Positions 37,357-46,800 of a stretch of 64,000 nt of DNA are shown piece by piece; within the stretch, counting starts at the first letter, position 1, and each line of letters begins with the position of its first letter. The position numbers and the translations under genes were made by a program. Under the pieces are notes generated by a model that was not told the origin of the DNA, searched no databases, and was given only the letters and a program-made list of their open reading frames with translations. The stretch is from Bartonella sp. M0177 (GTDB lineage: Bacteria > Pseudomonadota > Alphaproteobacteria > Rhizobiales > Rhizobiaceae). The stretch is from NCBI RefSeq assembly GCF_016102285.1, contig NZ_JACFOY010000001.1:1674001-1738000 (forward strand), in the 5' to 3' direction.

Positions 37357-38290
37357 AATAAACTCTCCTTCTTCTTTTTTCGGAAAACTGCCATCTGAAA
37401 ACAGGTTTTCCGATTTCGGGATTGTTTCGAACTATCTTTTCGAAATCCCTTTTATGAAACTGAGTTAAGGATGCTTGGACGATGATGCCAGTCACATCTC
37501 TGTGGGGTGATCACGAAACCGTGAACACTAATTAAAAATCTTTATTTTTCAAACTGTTAAATATTAAAAACATGACAATATATTAACCGGCTGACAATTC
37601 GTTCGGCCATGTTTTCTCCCGTTCAGCCCTTTTCCCTTTCAAGCTTTTTTCCCATTTGAAAAATCGGGAATCATTTAAAAACATTTTCCGGTCGTTCGAT
37701 TTTTCAAATCCTCACGCCGGATAGCCGATAGACGCACTGTCATCTTCAAGCTTGAAGCGCTGTTTCCGCTTCAAAAATTCATTTTCTCCCGAAAGTCACG
37801 CCTCTCTTCGTTAAAACGGTTCGATAAGGATTTTATCAAGATCTCTCATGTGAAGGCACGAATGATTATATGTTCGATTGTAAACACATGGAAAAATTAA
37901 AGAACACAATTAAGAAAAATATCGGTTTGGTCGCGTTTATTATAATCGAGAAGCAAAATGCTTATGAAATTCATGTGCTCTCGCGCGTTTAAATTGCAAA
38001 AGCTGAAATCTAAAATCCGACGCCTCTTTATTGATATTCATCCCATTCACGAAAAAAGGGAGGTGACTTGCAGTAATAGCCTTAAATTGTTGCTTTACTA
38101 AGTCTACAAGCAGACGATAAGCTCAATGAAGCCATCTATAACTATTATAAATTGTTAATTAACCAGCCACAAACAGCAAATATCATAATAAAACCTGTCT
38201 TATTGTCTTTTAATTTAAGAAAATTGGATACATAATACAGCGATTCACAATGTAGTGTTTCATAAGACCCAACGTTCGAGGGGCGCGTCA
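37357..38290. other. Gap with one weak small frame
   Basis: About 930 bp between divergent genes. A 40-codon frame at 37870-37992 (MFDCKHMEKLKNTIKKNIG onward) has AAGG only 14 bases upstream and is not credited as a gene. A/T-rich at 37500-37580 and 38130-38240. Confidence 0.45.
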
Positions 38291-38848
38291 ATGGGTAAAC
38301 TACAAATTACACCGGGTGAGATTATTTCCTTTTGGCTTGATGCCGGAAAAGATAAATGGTTTGGTCAGGATGAGCAATTTGACACGCTCATACGCGAGAA
38401 TTTTCTGCCGCTTTGGCGTGCTGCTCTTTCGGGACGCCTGAAACATTGGTTGGAAAGCGATGAAGGTCTTCTGGCTCTCACGATCATACTGGATCAATTT
38501 CCCCGCTACATGTTCCGTGACGACCCCAGGGCTTATTGCAGCGATAACGATGCCCGCAAAATCGCACAGCTTGCTCTTGAAAAACAGGCCGATCAAAGAA
38601 TTGCTCCCGAATTGCGCGGCTTTCTTTACATGCCTTTCGAGCATTCGGAAAAAATTGCCGATCAGGAAAAAAGTATAGAACTATTTACCGCATTAAAAAA
38701 TGAAACCTTGTTGCAAAGTGCCGAAATTCACTGCGACATCATCAGGCAATTCGGTCGCTTTCCCCAACGCAACAAAATTGTTGGCCGCAAGACCAAACCG
38801 GACGAACAGATTTTCCTTGATAAAAACAATATGAATAACCGGAATTAG
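38291..38848 (+). CDS. DUF924 family protein
   Basis: 185 residues from ATG 38291, which has GAGGGG eight bases upstream. FWLDAGKDKWFGQDEQFDTLIRENF and LALTIILDQFPRYMFRDDPRAY..D.DARKIA match the DUF924 consensus, as does FLYMPFEHSE. The fold is an all-helical TPR-like bundle by family knowledge, and the function is not known. It stands alone. Confidence 0.86.
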   Translation: MGKLQITPGEIISFWLDAGKDKWFGQDEQFDTLIRENFLPLWRAALSGRLKHWLESDEGLLALTIILDQFPRYMFRDDPRAYCSDNDARKIAQLALEKQADQRIAPELRGFLYMPFEHSEKIADQEKSIELFTALKNETLLQSAEIHCDIIRQFGRFPQRNKIVGRKTKPDEQIFLDKNNMNNRN

Positions 38849-39831
38849 CAACTTTCGTCCAAAGCATAAAAGACTGCCAATCGGAAAATCAATGAGCTAT
38901 GCACGGCAGGAAAAGACCTTTGCCCGTTGTCACACGGCTTCTCCCATTACGCCATTCGGCGCCTCACGCTTTTGTCTGACACCGGATTTCACTCTGAAAT
39001 TATCAATAAATCCGGTTGCAGCTTTGGAGTAATAGGCTCTCAAACACCGAAAGACTTGGCCGAATTTTCCCCGTTAAAATGTGATCGACCATTGCAATTG
39101 GCATTTCAAAATAAAATTTTTCGACAGAATATTTAAATGAGAATCTGCCGAAATGACGCCATCGTTTTTCAACATTGGCTGCAATAAATTTCGAACATGG
39201 TTCTGATGGTTCTGTTGACTTTAAATTTGCGAGATTTTTCATGCATAACTTTGTATCAAACCGGTAATCGGTTCACTGCACCAACATTCCAAAACTTGTT
39301 CCTGCATGGTGACAAGTAGTGCGTAAAATTTTTTTGGCCGATTGATCAAATTCACCAGAACGATCACCGGTGAAACCCGCCGCTTTTACGACAAGTGTTC
39401 TGATAGAAATCTTCCGATAAAAATGCCTTCAATCGGGTCAGATAAAAAAATCCGCCCCTATCGGAAAGACAAAATCCGTTTGTTTTTTCATCACCAAATG
39501 AGTGGGCTTTTACGGGGAATGCTTTCAATAGACCCGCGTTCTTTTCCGAAATTCTGCCAATCAAAGCGTGAGCATGAATTTATGTGTTTAAACAAAGAGA
39601 AACGCTTTATTGTTGAATCATTTTGTCAACTCATTGTTTAATTTTTATTAACTTTAAAATATCATTTAATTTCAATTAGTTAAAAATGGTTTTTATTCCA
39701 ATACCATATCATGTGAAGAGAAATGAAAAGCCTTTCACTTTAACTGTCGCCTGTTAGTACCTTGATATCTGAAGGGGAAAAAGGAATAAAAGCGTTGAGC
39801 AATGGCTCTTTGATAAGACTTTTAATGATGA
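38849..39831. other. Gap without a convincing gene
   Basis: Nearly 1 kb. Several frames of 66-99 codons on both strands (38927-39641) overlap one another and lack ribosome-binding sites. Composition and the fragmentary frames suggest degraded DNA. A/T-rich at 39630-39700. Confidence 0.45.
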
Positions 39832-39868
39832 AAGGCTGAAGGTCTTGTTTGACCTTCAGCCTTGTTTT
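39832..39868 (+). terminator. Strong hairpin terminator pointing right, without an obvious gene
   Basis: AAGGCTGAAGGTC-ttgttt-GACCTTCAGCCTT is a perfect 13-bp stem followed by GTTTTTC on the plus strand. No plus-strand gene ends nearby. It could close a small RNA from 39700-39830 or serve, in the other direction, the S24 regulator gene that ends at 39902. Confidence 0.75.
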
Positions 39869-39901
39869 TCATCGATGCTGCGAACCCGCACTATCAAGTC
39901 G

Positions 39902-40948
39902 TTAAAGTGCTTCTCCGGAAGATGAGCCGGAAAAAGTAATTTTGTGAACAGACAGCACTTTATCATGCGGAAAAACCAGTTTTTGTGGTGGATTGAACTG
40001 TTCGAGAACCAACTCTTTATCGTTGTGATGGGAAAACATTTTGACAAATGCTTTCGGTGCCTTTGAACTGTCGTCTTCAAGCACTTGTGCAACAACAAAG
40101 TCACCCTTTTTGACACGCCGCAACGGGTCACAAAAGACAATTTCTCCATCCTGATAACGCGGCCACATGGTTTCGCCTGATACTTCCAGAGCATAAGCAT
40201 TGGTCGATTGATTGAGTTGCGGCGGACAACCGACTTCAAACAATATGGTTCCATCAAGGTCGAATTCACCATGCTCACCGGCAACCTCTTGCCCATAAAC
40301 CGGTAGCAGCCGATTTTGTTCGAAATCGACGAGACTATCTTCGACACGGGCGAAACGATTTTCCTCATATGCTTCGAATGGTTCATCTATAAGAACCGGT
40401 TGATATTGTGTTTTCATGGCATTTTCTCTTGAATATTTAATAGCGTGTTCCTCTTTTTTATCCGTCGCTTCAACTTTTTGGCACTTGGCCTTATTACTGG
40501 TTTTGTTTGCAGCCTGCTTTGGCGATTGTTTCACTGCCTCGGCATTGCTCTTTTCTGTTTTCTGATGTTCAGCCATCTGCATGATATTGGCCGCCAATTG
40601 GCCTGTGACCATTTCGGGTGGTATCCGTACCGTGACGCTTTCATTATGGGCTTCCCTGCGATTGACAAGAAGTCTTGTGCGTGCATCCGGCAATGCCAAT
40701 GCCCAAACTTCGTCTGAACGAATTGACGGCTTGCCCAAACCGATCAATATACGGGCCAATTTTTCTGTAAGCGCGATCGGGAAATAATCCCGTGAAAATT
40801 TTTCTTCATCTTCATAAAGTTCAATCGTAGCTTTGCCATCAACGTCCAGACTTTTGGCCATTTCTTCCATGGACAAGCCGGCACGTTCGCGCAATTCACG
40901 CATTTGCGTGGGCGCAGAAAATAAGTCACGTCCCATGTAAACGCCCAT
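39902..40948 (-). CDS. XRE/S24-type regulator, CI-like
   Basis: The N-terminus has a helix-turn-helix (about residues 14-45, MRELRERAGLSMEEMAKSLDV). A long low-complexity linker rich in K/A/Q/E follows (about 125-175). The C-terminus is a LexA/CI-like S24 domain (about 245-345). The nucleophile position of the family (SM) reads T260-M261 in VSGETMWP; the partner lysine K303 is in place at the 43-residue spacing seen in lambda CI. The S-to-T change may abolish self-cleavage. ATG 40948 has AAAGGA six bases upstream. Confidence 0.85.
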   Translation of the reverse strand: MGVYMGRDLFSAPTQMRELRERAGLSMEEMAKSLDVDGKATIELYEDEEKFSRDYFPIALTEKLARILIGLGKPSIRSDEVWALALPDARTRLLVNRREAHNESVTVRIPPEMVTGQLAANIMQMAEHQKTEKSNAEAVKQSPKQAANKTSNKAKCQKVEATDKKEEHAIKYSRENAMKTQYQPVLIDEPFEAYEENRFARVEDSLVDFEQNRLLPVYGQEVAGEHGEFDLDGTILFEVGCPPQLNQSTNAYALEVSGETMWPRYQDGEIVFCDPLRRVKKGDFVVAQVLEDDSSKAPKAFVKMFSHHNDKELVLEQFNPPQKLVFPHDKVLSVHKITFSGSSSGEAL

Positions 40949-41608
40949 CGTTTTCCTTTCTTTTATCGAAAATAACTGTCTTCGTTGAGACTTTGTTGCC
41001 TGCCAAAGCTTTAAGTGCCCAGTCCCGCATTATTCGAGCAGTTCCGGTTTTCTGTCGATTGCTGTAATGAAACGGGATGAGCGCTACTATGTTCCAAAAG
41101 AGTTTATTATAAAGCTCTTCTCCCCAAGCCTTATTAAAAAGCGAACCATTTGAAAGCTCGACGGAAATTAAGCTAAAAGCCGATAGAATTTATAACATAG
41201 GCCGGTGCGTTCATGCGCTATAAGAGTAAGAAACACCGGTGACAGTAAGAAATATCGGTTCGTCAACAGCCATACATCGAATAGGCATAAAAGCTTTTCA
41301 AGAAAACCCGCATGGATTTAAAGAAGAGATGTAAAAAACCCGTAATTTTTAACGTCTATGCCTGTTTTCGGGAATTACAGCTAGAGAAATTTCATTCACA
41401 TAGAAAAAACAACCGGGATGAAAACAACCGGCAAAAACCGCTCACCGTGCCAGCTCAAAGAGTGAAGTGCAAAGAATGAAGCGCAAAAAAACCACTGATT
41501 GAAAAACCCGTTATCAATAAAGCCGAATTGGTCACGTCAAGCCGGTTCGGTCAGGTAATATCCGACCGGGGACAGTTCATTGCGCAGTGGTAATATTCAA
41601 ATAACCAA
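40949..41608. other. Gap without a convincing gene
   Basis: About 660 bp upstream of the S24 regulator and past sodC. No supported frame or repeat. It should hold the regulator's promoter and operators; none was identified. Confidence 0.45.
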
Positions 41609-41640
41609 CAAAAAAGGCTCCTTAATTCCGGAGCCTTTCT
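41609..41640 (-). terminator. Intrinsic terminator of sodC
   Basis: AAAGGCTCC-ggaatta-GGAGCCTTTTT with T-run on the minus strand, 15 bp after the stop. Confidence 0.85.
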
Positions 41641-41654
41641 TTTGAAGAGAAAAC

Positions 41655-42230
41655 TTAGCGGATAACGCCGCAACCAAAGCGCGTTCCGCTGCCGCCTAAC
41701 GGTTCCGGATGATCGGAATAATTGTCATGTCCGGCATGGAGCATAATCGAATGCCCACGCACGTCGGAAAGCTTTTTCAATTTCGGTGCCAGAACCGGAA
41801 GTGTGGCATTGCCTTTTTCGTCTACATAAAGAGGCGGTAAGTCACCAAGATGCCCTTTGTCATCCCATGGAGTGGAATGTTGGTTTGTCCCGTTGGGATC
41901 AAAATGTCCACCGGCACGACCGGCAATGACGACTTTGCCATTCTGATTGATCAAGCCGCAATCAGGATTTGTGTGGATATGAAATCCGTAAAGACCAGGC
42001 TGCAATTCTTTTAAATCCGGCGTAAAGACGAGGCCGTATGGGCTTTCGGTAATCGTAATATTCCCCATTTGATGTCCCAGCCCATTCTCTGTTGCCCGAT
42101 ATATCTCGACCGACAAAGATTGAGTAGATTGCGAAGAGGTCTTTTCACCACTTGCAGCAAAGGCAGCAGGTGATAGCGCGAAGGCCGTCAGTGGCAGAAA
42201 AAGAGCCAAGACAGACATACATCTTTTCAT
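41655..42230 (-). CDS. sodC: Periplasmic superoxide dismutase [Cu-Zn]
   Basis: Dismutates superoxide in the periplasm. A signal peptide ends near AFAAS (about residue 26). Copper ligands H84 and H86 (FHIHTNPDCG) and H168, the bridging H109, zinc ligands H118, H127 and D130, and the disulphide pair C91/C187 are all in place. The C-terminal GSGTRFGCGVIR is typical. In Brucella and other animal-associated relatives SodC helps against host oxidative burst; that role here is inference. Monocistronic. Confidence 0.96.
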   Translation of the reverse strand: MKRCMSVLALFLPLTAFALSPAAFAASGEKTSSQSTQSLSVEIYRATENGLGHQMGNITITESPYGLVFTPDLKELQPGLYGFHIHTNPDCGLINQNGKVVIAGRAGGHFDPNGTNQHSTPWDDKGHLGDLPPLYVDEKGNATLPVLAPKLKKLSDVRGHSIMLHAGHDNYSDHPEPLGGSGTRFGCGVIR

Positions 42231-43136
42231 TGAAAAACTTCCTTAGACAACTAGATACCCGAAGGTAATGAAAATTTTGTAAAATACCTTCAACGCGGCA
42301 AAGGGTGCGCGATCAAACCACCCCCGGCGCAACATTTTTACACAGCGTTTTAGCTATATTACTTTCGATCTGCCTAACGGATAATGCACTTTGAGCACGA
42401 CGTTTAGCAGACAATTTCTTATAGCGCCTTAGCGCCCATGTTTCAAATAGGGGACTGTTCACATCTGCGAATTTCAGATGAAAATTTTAAAATTTTATTC
42501 TAAAAAATAGAAAACGAACTGATAAAGTCACACATTTTCATATGAACTATTGAAACAAAAATTTCAATATATCGGTAAAAATCCTTTCGAAACGAACCTT
42601 TCGTCCGCACGCCATATTACCGAAAATTTTATAAAAATCAGTATTTTAGGAAAAATTTTTATATATTTTTTCCAAATTTTTGCTGCACCCTTCGGGCAAG
42701 GCCATTCACAAAAATGTTAGAATGGCGAAAATTTTATATAGAAATATGAAATATTTAATCGTGGTTTTTAAAAACGGCCGAGAAGAAAAATAACCGACAA
42801 GCCGTCGGGTTCAGCTTTGACGACCCTATATCAGCTCCGGCTGTTCATTATTTTCAACAATTCTCGATAGAAATGAGCTTAGCTGCATTTCACATTAGAG
42901 GTGAACCACCAAATGCTTATGATTTTATGTCATTGCTTAAAGTTTCACCAATGCACACGCTTTTTTGGGCAGCAAATTTGCCGGTTTTCAAAAAACCTCA
43001 AAAACGCATTGCGACTTCACAAGATTTTCTAAAGACGGTTTTTAAAAAATCCGTTTTTTATATCCCGATCACATTTTTAATCGATTGCCAATTTAATCAA
43101 TTGCCAAAACTGAAAACTTTTATCCCTTCGAAAGGA
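42231..43136. other. Gap without a convincing gene
   Basis: About 900 bp with long A/T-rich runs (42480-42760). The 89-codon plus frame at 42873-43142 overlaps the end of the ABC ATPase gene from the other strand, is K/F-rich, and lacks a ribosome-binding site. Confidence 0.45.
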
Positions 43137-44753
43137 TTATAATTGTGCTCCCAAAAGCGATTGGTGAAGAGCATTTTTCTTCCCCGGAATAGCTGCAATC
43201 AGTTCTCTCGTATAAGTTTCACGCGGATGAGTGAATATTTCTTCAACCTTGCCGCTTTCCACTTCGTGACCATGTTTGAGCACTGTCACACTATCGGATA
43301 TCTGGCGAACGACAGACAAATCGTGGCTGACAAAAATATAGGTAAGATTATAGTCGTTTTGTAAACGCTCGAGCAGCGCTAATATTTGCGCCTGAACGGT
43401 AACATCAAGTGCCGAGACTGCTTCGTCCAGAACAACGATTTCCGGATTGAGAACCAAAGCACGGGCAATCGCCACACGTTGGCGTTGACCGCCTGAAAGC
43501 CCTCGCGGCAGCCGGTCAAACACAGTCTTCGGCAATTCCACCTGATCAATGAGTTCGAGAACACGAGCGCGTCTTACCTCTTTGTTCTCATGGGGGTAAT
43601 TCAACAGCGGTTCTTCAATGATTTTACCAATCGTATAATGCGGATCGAGCGAACCGAACGGATTTTGCGAAACAAGCTGTATACGGCGGCGGAAATTGCG
43701 CAATTCCTCGCCCTTGAGATGCATCATATCGCTGCCGTCTATCGTAATTGTTCCACCGCCAGGTCTGATAAAACCGCAGAGTGCACGGATAGTGCTTGTT
43801 TTTCCGGACCCCGATTCCCCTACAATTGCATGGGTTGTTCCACGATTAACCTTGAAGGAAAGGTCATCAACGGCACGGAACGATTGTTTTCCCGCATAAT
43901 CAATGACTAGGTTCTTCACCTCGACAATTGTTTTTCCATCACCCGATCTCTTCGGGCGTGGCGAAACAAGCGTTAAAGACGGATCATTGGCGACCAGTTT
44001 TTTGGTATAGTCCTGCTGAGGAGATGACAGAACAATCTGGCTTTCTCCGGCCTCTTCAACACGTCCCCCGTTCATAACAATAATCTTGTCAGCTCTATCG
44101 GATGCAACACCAAGATCATGCGTGACCATGAGGAGCGACGCACCGGAATTCAAACGGATATCGTCGATAAGATCGAGAATGCGCTTCTGCACTGTTACAT
44201 CAAGAGCGGAAGTCGGCTCATCAGCAATAATGAGTTGGGGTTTTAGTGCAATTGCTATGGCAATCAGAACACGTTGGCGCATTCCTCCCGACAATTCATG
44301 CGGATATTGTTCGGCTCGCAATTCCGGTTCATCAAGCCCGACTTCGCGTAAAAGTTCGACGACACGCGATTTGATTTGACGCGGCGGACAAGCTTTATGA
44401 ATGCGAAAAATTTCGCCGATCTGGTTACCGATTTTCATGAGCGGATCAAGAGAAGAAGACGGGTCTTGCGGAATAAGACTCATGACTTTGCCGCGCAAAG
44501 CCTCAAGGCGCGATTTTGAAAAACGCCCGAGATCTTCTCCATTCAGCAAAATTTGTCCATTCTCGATACGTGCATTTGGTTGCAGAAGTCCGAGTATTGC
44601 TTGTGCGGTTGTCGTTTTTCCCGAACCGGACTCGCCAACAAGAGCCAAGGCCTCGCCACTTTCGAGCGTGAAAGAGACATTATGCGTGACTTCGTTCCAG
44701 CGTCCGTTATCAAAATAGGAAACAGAAAGATTTTGAACATCAAGAAGCGGCAT
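43137..44753 (-). CDS. Peptide-type ABC importer, fused double ATP-binding protein (DppD-DppF-like)
   Basis: Energises a peptide/nickel-family importer. One 538-residue chain carries two complete ATPase domains: Walker A GESGSGKTTTAQ and GESGSGKTSTIR, signatures LSGGMRQRVL and LSGGQRQRVA, Walker B LIIADEPTSALD and IVVLDEAVSALD. This double-domain form replaces separate D and F subunits. The start MPLLDVQNLSVSYFD at 44753 is two bases after the permease stop; the longer upstream open frame is not part of the family. The substrate cannot be read from the sequence. Confidence 0.92.
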   Translation of the reverse strand: MPLLDVQNLSVSYFDNGRWNEVTHNVSFTLESGEALALVGESGSGKTTTAQAILGLLQPNARIENGQILLNGEDLGRFSKSRLEALRGKVMSLIPQDPSSSLDPLMKIGNQIGEIFRIHKACPPRQIKSRVVELLREVGLDEPELRAEQYPHELSGGMRQRVLIAIAIALKPQLIIADEPTSALDVTVQKRILDLIDDIRLNSGASLLMVTHDLGVASDRADKIIVMNGGRVEEAGESQIVLSSPQQDYTKKLVANDPSLTLVSPRPKRSGDGKTIVEVKNLVIDYAGKQSFRAVDDLSFKVNRGTTHAIVGESGSGKTSTIRALCGFIRPGGGTITIDGSDMMHLKGEELRNFRRRIQLVSQNPFGSLDPHYTIGKIIEEPLLNYPHENKEVRRARVLELIDQVELPKTVFDRLPRGLSGGQRQRVAIARALVLNPEIVVLDEAVSALDVTVQAQILALLERLQNDYNLTYIFVSHDLSVVRQISDSVTVLKHGHEVESGKVEEIFTHPRETYTRELIAAIPGKKNALHQSLLGAQL

Positions 44754-44755
44754 TT

Positions 44756-45613
44756 TCACCACCTGCCCTTCGCACTGAACAAGCGGCTGATGCGGTTGAA
44801 ACTCAAAACCAGAGCAATGGTGACAAGCCCGGGAATTGTCGTCAACCACCAACCGGTTGCGATATAATTGCGCCCTTCGGCGATAATAAGTCCCCATTCG
44901 GGAGTTGGCGGCTCGACCCCGTAGCCAAGAAATCCCAGTGTAGCAATTTGTAATATGGCATGACCAAACTGTAATGCCGCGTAACTGACAACAGTATAAA
45001 AAGCATTGGGCAGGATATGCCGGCGGATAACGGCAAAAAATGTTGCCCCTGAACCATAAGCGGCCTCGATATAATCAAGGCTTTTGATGCGCGCCACCTC
45101 GGCCCGCATAAGCCTTGCAAATCCTGCCACGGACGTAACCCCGACAGCCACAGCAACCTGTAAACTTCCAAAACCTGTAAGGGTAATGACGCTCAAGGAT
45201 AAGAGGAGAGACGGTATGGATAAGAGCACGTCAACGATACGCATAATTATCGTATCGATAAATCCGCCAATGCTTCCCGAAACAAGGCCTAAAAAACCAC
45301 CAACGACAAAACCGAAGAGAACTGCAGCCAGAGCTCCGCTTAATGAATGGACGGAACCATAAACAACGCGTGCATAAAGATCGCGTCCCAATTCATCGGT
45401 TCCGAAAATATGAGCAAAACTCGGGGCGCTCAGATGGTCACCCACCTCCTCGATCGGACTATAGGAGGTAAAGACCGAAGGCATGATGACAAACAGAAAG
45501 GCGATAATAAGAATAGCGAAAGCGATAACAAGTCCGGGTTTTATTGATGCCATTTTAAGCCACCCCGGTTTTTCCGGAAAATGCGACACGCCAGTCAATG
45601 TGTTATTGCTCAT
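44756..45613 (-). CDS. Peptide-type ABC importer permease, DppC-like
   Basis: Inner-membrane subunit with an N-terminal helix, a periplasmic HLSAPSFAHIFGTDELGRDLYARVVYG segment typical of DppC/OppC, and the binding-protein-dependent transport signature EAAYGSGATFFAVIRRHILPNAF near residue 180-205, where the EAA loop contacts the ATPase. 285 residues with six hydrophobic helices. It overlaps the DppB-like gene by 4 bp. Confidence 0.93.
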   Translation of the reverse strand: MSNNTLTGVSHFPEKPGWLKMASIKPGLVIAFAILIIAFLFVIMPSVFTSYSPIEEVGDHLSAPSFAHIFGTDELGRDLYARVVYGSVHSLSGALAAVLFGFVVGGFLGLVSGSIGGFIDTIIMRIVDVLLSIPSLLLSLSVITLTGFGSLQVAVAVGVTSVAGFARLMRAEVARIKSLDYIEAAYGSGATFFAVIRRHILPNAFYTVVSYAALQFGHAILQIATLGFLGYGVEPPTPEWGLIIAEGRNYIATGWWLTTIPGLVTIALVLSFNRISRLFSAKGRW

Positions 45614-46560
45614 TTGTCGCCTCCGGTTCTTTGTCTCAGTCTCGGGTCGATCAGCGGGAAAAACAGATCAATGACAAGATTTATAAATACGAAAGCGGCC
45701 GACGAGACCACAACAATGGCCTGAAGAACGCTGACATCCTGCGAACGGACAGCCTGTTCGGTTATTTTGCCGATACCGTTCAAACCGAAGACAGTTTCAG
45801 TCACCACCGCTCCGCTTATCAATTCACCGAACAGCAATCCCGCTATTGTCAAAACCGGTAACGCACTATTGCGCAGGCAATGACAAACCAGAATACGGAA
45901 ATGCGAAGCACCTTTGGATTTCAATACCATAATAAACGGGCTCAACTCGATTTCATCAAGCGAGCGCATCAGAATTTGTGCAAGCGGTGCTGAAATCGGG
46001 ATAGCTAAAGCCACGACCGGCAATATCATCGCTTCAATGGGACCAGGAACAATGACAGAGATCCACCCCAGATAGAAAGAAAATATTTGCACAAATACAA
46101 TGCCGAGCCAGAACAACGGAATAGCAAGAAAAAGGCCGGGAAGCGCGAAAAACAAATTTCTTAAGCCTTGGAACGGTGAAAAGCTGAACAATAAAGCAAT
46201 CAGAAAAGCCAGAATGAGTGCCACCAAAAATCCCAAGCCGGCAAGTTTCAGCGTGGCAGGAAGATTGGTTTTAATGAGATCGGAAACTGGCACACCCGCT
46301 TGTACGGAATAGCCGAGATCACCGTTCAGAAAATTACCTATCGTTTTGAAATATTGTATAATTTTGGGTTCATCAATACCGTAATTCGTGCGCAGATTGG
46401 CAATTTCGCTGGCATTCAGCCCATATTCCGGATTGAGAAACTTGATTAGAATTGCGTCACCGGGAAGAATTTGCAACAAAATAAAAGTTGCAGTAAATGC
46501 CGCCCAGAGCACAACAATGGCTTGTAACAGACGATAAAAACCGATTTTGAGCATTATCAA
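45610..46560 (-). CDS. Peptide-type ABC importer permease, DppB-like
   Basis: Inner-membrane subunit of 316 residues with six helices, FYRLLQAIVVLWAAFTATFILLQILPGDA at the N-terminus and an EAA-type loop (VLKSKGASHFRILVCHCLRNSALPVL). Its end overlaps the DppC-like gene by 4 bp. Its start lies 240 bp after the substrate-binding protein gene, an unusually long gap for such an operon. Confidence 0.93.
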   Translation of the reverse strand: MIMLKIGFYRLLQAIVVLWAAFTATFILLQILPGDAILIKFLNPEYGLNASEIANLRTNYGIDEPKIIQYFKTIGNFLNGDLGYSVQAGVPVSDLIKTNLPATLKLAGLGFLVALILAFLIALLFSFSPFQGLRNLFFALPGLFLAIPLFWLGIVFVQIFSFYLGWISVIVPGPIEAMILPVVALAIPISAPLAQILMRSLDEIELSPFIMVLKSKGASHFRILVCHCLRNSALPVLTIAGLLFGELISGAVVTETVFGLNGIGKITEQAVRSQDVSVLQAIVVVSSAAFVFINLVIDLFFPLIDPRLRQRTGGDK

Positions 46561-46800
46561 ACCCTTCAGGTTTTCTGATCCCGCGCTCTCGCCTTTTTAT
46601 TTTCAGCGAAGGCCTTTTGAAAAAACACACCCGACTTTTAAAAAGAACAGAATGACCAATAGATTTCCGAACAAAGATGCCGACATTGCCATTTTGCCAA
46701 AAGTTTTGTTTGAAACTGCGACTTCGGCAAAATGATCAGCTAGCGAATAGCGTTTCCTTTAGAAAAACTATCGGGAAATACTCTATTGTTCATTATTCCG
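46561..46800. other. Intergenic 240 bp inside the ABC operon
   Basis: No clear terminator or gene. Could hold a 3'-stabilising or attenuating structure that favours higher expression of the binding protein, a common arrangement, but no strong stem was found by eye. Confidence 0.35.

Noticed and set aside
38927..39641. Frames of 66-99 codons on both strands between DUF924 and the S24 regulator
   Set aside because: They overlap each other, lack ribosome-binding sites and resemble nothing known.
42873..43142. 89-codon plus frame antisense to the end of the ABC ATPase gene
   Set aside because: K/F-rich, no ribosome-binding site, overlaps a certain gene.
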